A DNA stretch of 64,000 nt from Edaphochlamys debaryana (taxonomy: Eukaryota; Chlorophyta; Chlorophyceae; Chlamydomonadales): NCBI GenBank assembly GCA_016858145.1, contig JAEHOE010000071.1, positions 62,001 through 126,000 of the forward strand, read 5' to 3'. Under the pieces are notes generated by a model. The model was not told the DNA's origin, did not search any database, and was given only the letters and a program-made list of their open reading frames with translations. Position numbers and translations under genes: made by a program. Shown here one piece after another: positions 59,956-64,000 of the stretch (position 1 is the first letter of the stretch; each line of letters opens with the position of its first letter).

Positions 59956-61385
59956 CGCAATTGACGGGCAGTTGCTGAGAGAATGTGCGGCAAGGCAGCG
60001 GGTACTTGTGATACGCCTCGTCTCGCGAAAGGGGAACAGTGTCAACTGCCTCGCCGTACTTAGGGGGCGGGGGGAGCTGGCCAGGTGTCGCCCCGCTGGA
60101 GGGCCATGAGGGTGGTGGCGGGGGAGTGGGGCGAGGGCTGCGGCTTGGCGAGGTGAAGGGTTACAGCTCCCAGGGGTGGTGTGCGGATTGAAAACGTGCA
60201 GTCTGGATTGGGGGGGGGCAAGATGGGATTGGGATTGGCCGGGACGGCTTGAAGGCGGCGGCTTGGGATTGGAGTAGCCTGACCTGGATTGGGATTGGAC
60301 ACGTGGGTTTGGAAACCCCCGACCCGGATTGGACGCCCCCGACGCGGATTAGGATTGCTCCCCGGCCCCCTTGGATTGCCCACACGGTCAGTGCTGCTTT
60401 CTTCCTGGGGCTTGGCTCTTGGCTGTGACCGAAAGTACCCCCTCCGGGGGCCGTGCCTTTCGGTACATGTGCACGAAAGTTGGCTTTCTCAGGCTTTCTG
60501 TTTCGGTACAAGGGGTTGGGGAGGCCGTCTTGCAGCTGGCAGGAAGTGGTACCCGCTACGGGAACCTTGATCCCTGTCCACGCAGAGCTGAGGGGGCACA
60601 CTGAGGGCACGGTTCGGTCCGGCGTCAGCATAATAACCTTGTCGGAAAGTGTTCCCCGTCAAGCAAACCCCTATCTCCTTGGCGTATCAGCGCTCCAGAT
60701 GTCCAGAAAGGGCGCCAGGCGGGGCCAAAACCTTCGGTACATGGGCACGAAACATGGGTCTCCAGGAGAGAATCCTTCGTGCATCCTGCACGAAAGTTGC
60801 CAAAATGCTTTCGTGCAGAGCCCTCAGAATCGAAACTTGCATGAGAACGAAAGGAAGATAGCAGCACTGCACACGGTAGCCACCCCGTGCCCAGCGGATT
60901 GATGGTTTGGGCGACCATGCCCACCCTCGAGGCACGGAGAGGCACGGGGAGACCGGGCGACAGGGGGGGGACTGGCCGCTGCGCCCCTGGTGATAGAGGG
61001 GGAAGCAAGGCGTGGGGGCGTGCCGACTGCCTGAATCTCGAGTTACACAACAAGGGGCGCTTCCGTTACTGCAGCACTTCGGGAACCAAGGGATGCCGGC
61101 ATGCCGGGCAGACCGGATTTGGAACCCTCTCGCTGAGCCGCTTGAGGTTGAGCCATGGTGTTCTTTTCGGAAGATCCTATGTACTGACTGCGGTGCCATG
61201 ACCCGCCCACACATTCAGGGCTCCGTCATCCGACCCCCCATGCCTCATCAAACCGTTATGTGGGCAAGAAGGTACTGGTATCATGCAATCCAACATCCAA
61301 TCTTGCCGCTGCGCCCAAGCCAAGGAACGCGACAAACCCTAGCTCGCATGTGGGTGGGTACGTGCATGCCCCAAGGCCCGCGGTC
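59956..61385. other. intergenic, no gene recognised
   Basis: It contains about a dozen GGATTGG units at 60184-60375, two copies of TTCGGTACATG(T/G)GCACGAAA (about 60461 and about 60742) and a short hairpin CACGAAAG...CTTTCGTG at about 60790-60816. No coding similarity was seen. Confidence 0.5.
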
Positions 61386-64000
61386 TCAACGGCCCGCAGC
61401 CCGCAGCGCTGCCTGATGAATGAAATAATAGTTCAAGCGCATAACAGCATTGCTCCTGCGCTTCTCAACGAGGCCGCCGTCGACGACATGGAAGACCACA
61501 TACGCGCGCCACATGAAGTCAGGGCGGCCATTCTCAAACGACCCGCTAGCCCAGTGCTCTATTTTCGCGTCAACCTCGTGCTGGTGGTATGTGACCAGGG
61601 TGCACGGCTTGCAATACCGATCGAGATATGACAGCACAATGCGGGGGCTGGGGGGCGGGTTGGCCGGGGCAGGGCCTGTGTTGAGGGCATGGGGACAAAG
61701 CAAGAGATGAGGGATAACTGGATACAGTGGTAGATACAGTGGTTTGTCACGCGCGCGAGGGGCAGCTGCTAGCTTTATTTGCTCTTCAGCGCTGGAAGCC
61801 GGCGGCAGATAAGTTTGATACACGCACCCGCAGCTGCGTCTTGTGGGGCGGGGTCTGGAGCAGCGGCGGCGGAGGCGCCTGGAGCAGCGGCGGCGGAGGC
61901 GCCTGGAGCAGCAGCGGCGGAGGCGCCTGGAGCAGCGGCGGCGGAGGCGCCTGGAGCAGCGGCGGCGGAGGCGTCTGCCGCAGCGGTGGCGGAGGCGTCT
62001 GGAGCAGCGGCGGCGGAGGCGTCTGCCGCAGCGGCGGCGGAGGCGCCTGGAGCAGCGGCGGCGGAAACGTCTGTAGCAGCGGCGGCGGAGGCGCCTGGAG
62101 CAGCGGCGGCGGAGGCGTCTGCCGCAGCGGTGGCGGAGGCGTCTGGAGCAGCGGCGGCGGAGGCGTCTGGAGCAGAGGCGGCGGAGGCGTCTGGAGCAGC
62201 GGCGGCAGAGGCGTCTGCCGCAGCGGTGGCGGAGGCGTCTGGAGCAGCGGCGGCGGAGGCGTCTGAATCAGCGGCGGCGGGGGCGTCTGGAGCAGCGGCG
62301 GCGGGGGCGCCTGGAGCAGCGGCGGCGGAGGCGTCTGCCGCAGCGGTGGCGGAGGCGTCTGGAGCAGCGGCGGCGGAGGCGTCTGGAGCAGCGGCGGCGG
62401 AGGCGTCTGGAGCAGCGGCGGCGGAGGCGTCTGGAGCAGCGGCGGCGGCGGAGGCGTCTGCCGCAGCGGTGGCGGAGGCGTCTGGAGCAGCGGCGGCGGA
62501 GGCGTCTGAATCAGCGGCGGCGGGGGCGTCTGGAGCAGCGGCGGCGGGGGCGGGGCCTGATGGAAAGGCGGAAAGGGAGGTGAAGCGCAAGCAACGTTCT
62601 ATCTGTAATCCCACGATCCCCATAAAGTGAGCATAAATACCTTGAGTACCACACAGCTTCTTCAGCCACTTCGGGGAACACTTGTACCATGTAGCCAGCA
62701 GACTCTCACGCAGCCTGTCACACGCCAGCGTTTGCCACGCTTGAAGGGTTTCCTTGACAACCTGGAAAGCATTACGAGGCAAGACACCGTTACCTCTGGA
62801 CCGGCGGCCATTTCACGGCTAGTGTCGAGTAGCTTTCCACTTACCGACAAGTGATACGATACCGACAAGTGATACGACGCCAAGCAAACTGCCAGTGTGG
62901 CGAGGATGGCCACGCAGGTCATGGAGCTGAAGAGGAAGTCGATGAAGAGACGCAGCGCCTCACGAGCGAATGCGGCAGTCACGTAGAAGAGGGTGCACAA
63001 GATGAGGGCGAGGCAGCCAAGGAGGCACTGGTAGAGGAGCGGTGTCATGCAGGGTGTGCCCCCGGCGACGCCGTGCGCGGGGGCTGGCGGGGCCATCGCC
63101 GCCACGTGGTTGGGCTGGAGGGATCCTTTGAGCTGCAGGCAGCACCGCGCATGAAAGGGGGGGGGTGTAGAACCGCTCGGTGCGGGAAGATCAATAAAAA
63201 GCCCACCGTCGTGTGGCTAGGTAGAAGCGCCTGGCGATTCGGAAGGCTGCCCCCCTCCCCTCTTCTCGCTCAGGGGGCTCATCCCTGGGCTTACTGCCTG
63301 ATGCCCCCTCACACAGCCCCTCACCACGAGGACCGTTACGATGGCACCACCAAGGACTGCAACAATGCAGGTCCGGATGACTTCGAGGGTCTTGTCAGCG
63401 GGCTGCTGTGGACCGTGAAGAGCGGCGTGCGGAGCGCCAGCAAGCGCCTGCGCAGGGACACGTTTGGAGGGGCACGCATGGAAGGTACGAAAGCGCTTTA
63501 CCCGAAGGCGCGCCGCGCCCCTCTGCTGCACGTAGCCCTCCATGCGCTCTCCTCCCCCGCTATCAGGTTGCGGTGTCCCCACCAGATTGATGTGGACAGA
63601 AGCTCCGGGGGCCTGTGCAGAAGCCGCAGGAGCGTGCGAAAGGACGGCTACGTCGCTGATGTGCATGCAGGCCTGCGCGTCCGTGGGGCTAAACACACAC
63701 TCCTGCGTGTGAGGTGTTGGGGGCCGGGGGGATATGCATGCGGGGCTTGGTTAGTTGTGTTGGGACCTGCACGAGCTCTCTTCGCCTCAAGATCCCGCTT
63801 GCTTGTAGCACAACTCACCATCTTGAGGAGGGTGCCATGAGGCGCGGGAGCACCGGTTCCGTCCAGGGGCCGCCAGGGCAGCTTGTACGACAGGCCACCG
63901 ACGGCCTCGAGGCTCCAGCGCGCATCCGGCATCCCCATTTCAGCTTGGCCGATGACGAGCGAGCCCTGCGCCAGCAATACGGGAGGCACGGATGGATCGA
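61386..64000 (-). CDS. multi-pass membrane protein, family not recognised (5' end outside window)
   Basis: Minus-strand exons: 64000-63819 (partial), 63447-63325, 63132-62845, 62761-62641 or 62761-61828, 61675-61386 (TGA). All phases agree with either choice for the fourth exon. The first part reads PDARWSLEAVGGLSYKLPW, perhaps lumenal. Membrane segments: VIRTCIVAVLGGAIVTVLV; CLLGCLALILCTLFYVTAAF; and FLFSSMTCVAILATLAVCLA. A soluble part follows (KETLQAWQTLACDRL, WYKCSPKWLKKLCGTQ). The end reads RYCKPCTLVTYHQHEVDAKI then FMWRAYVVFHVVDGGLVE and finishes AALRAAGR. If the fourth exon is long, about 190 further codons include octapeptide repeats of APDASAAA; if short, the minisatellite is intron. 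Both donors leave the same phase. I do not recognise the family. Confidence 0.6.
61852..62560. repeat. 24-base minisatellite, roughly 29 units by length
   Basis: The unit is GGAGCAGCGGCGGCGGAGGC followed by GTCT, with variants GCCT, GCCGCAGCGGTGGC and GAATCAGC. It lies in the membrane-protein gene on the opposite strand. All three frames of the repeat are largely open, which is why long open frames appear on both strands. Confidence 0.95.
62842..62877. repeat. perfect 18-base tandem duplication at a splice donor
   Basis: TACCGACAAGTGATACGA occurs twice in a row. On the minus strand it ends an exon with TCG then GTA in both copies, giving two possible donors 18 bases (six codons) apart: TCG-GTATCG and TCG-GTAAGT. 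The second is the better donor. Confidence 0.9.

Noticed and set aside
60184..60375. GGATTGG repeats as a telomere-like array
   Set aside because: The unit is irregular and is not TTTAGGG or TTTTAGGG.
61852..62560. Possible CRISPR-like array
   Set aside because: Units are directly joined without unique spacers, and the window is eukaryotic. The same holds for the 41-base repeats at 53.2 kb.
61779..62630. 283-codon plus-strand Ala-rich frame, and a Gly-rich one
   Set aside because: Products of the 24-base minisatellite, open in most frames; no start context or exons.

Overview
The window is eukaryotic nuclear DNA. It is very GC-rich (with long CGG/GCC-type tracts), all recognisable genes are split by many short GT-AG introns (roughly 50-700 bases), and exon phases join cleanly. 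Plastid-type genes (a PAP/fibrillin, plastid ribosomal-protein-S1-like genes, a small protein with a transit-peptide-like start) together with Rab11-type GTPases and a few TGTAA motifs downstream of genes point to a green alga (Chlorophyta). This is inferred from content only; the species is not identified. Exon models were made by hand from reading frame, splice sites and remembered family sequences.

Layout. 958-3511 (+): 3' two-thirds of nicotinamide phosphoribosyltransferase. About 5.4-6.0 kb (-): decayed retrotransposon RNase H remnant. 6558-11080 (-) and 11513-16864 (+): a head-to-head pair sharing one protein module, an S1 RNA-binding domain followed by the GDM-R-P-V tail of plastid ribosomal protein S1. 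The minus gene carries four SAP motifs, an Ala-rich linker and one S1 module; the plus gene carries five tandem S1 modules and two frame breaks. 18919-19977 (-): MMADHC/CblD-like cobalamin protein. 20774-33496 (-): a 12-exon DDB1/CPSF-A superfamily propeller protein of about 3,458 residues, swollen by Ala/Gly/Pro tracts. 33865-37002 (+): WBP2-like GRAM protein, head-to-head with it. 38303-39390 (-): Gln/Pro-rich gene of unknown role.

40702-51118 (+): three tandem Rab11-like GTPase genes with the same six-exon plan; the first has lost the switch II Gln-Glu, the third is a standard Rab11. 52649-56437 (-): PAP/fibrillin. 57967-59955 (-): conserved small protein, probably plastid. 61386-64000 (-, 5' end outside): unrecognised membrane protein whose gene contains a 24-base minisatellite.

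Cross-cutting observations: three genes are assembled from, or next to, tandem duplications (S1 exon cassettes, Rab genes, partial last exon of the propeller gene); short tandem copies of exon-intron borders recur in at least five genes; and two gene pairs share short divergent promoters. No tRNA, rRNA, CRISPR array or bacterial operon was seen.
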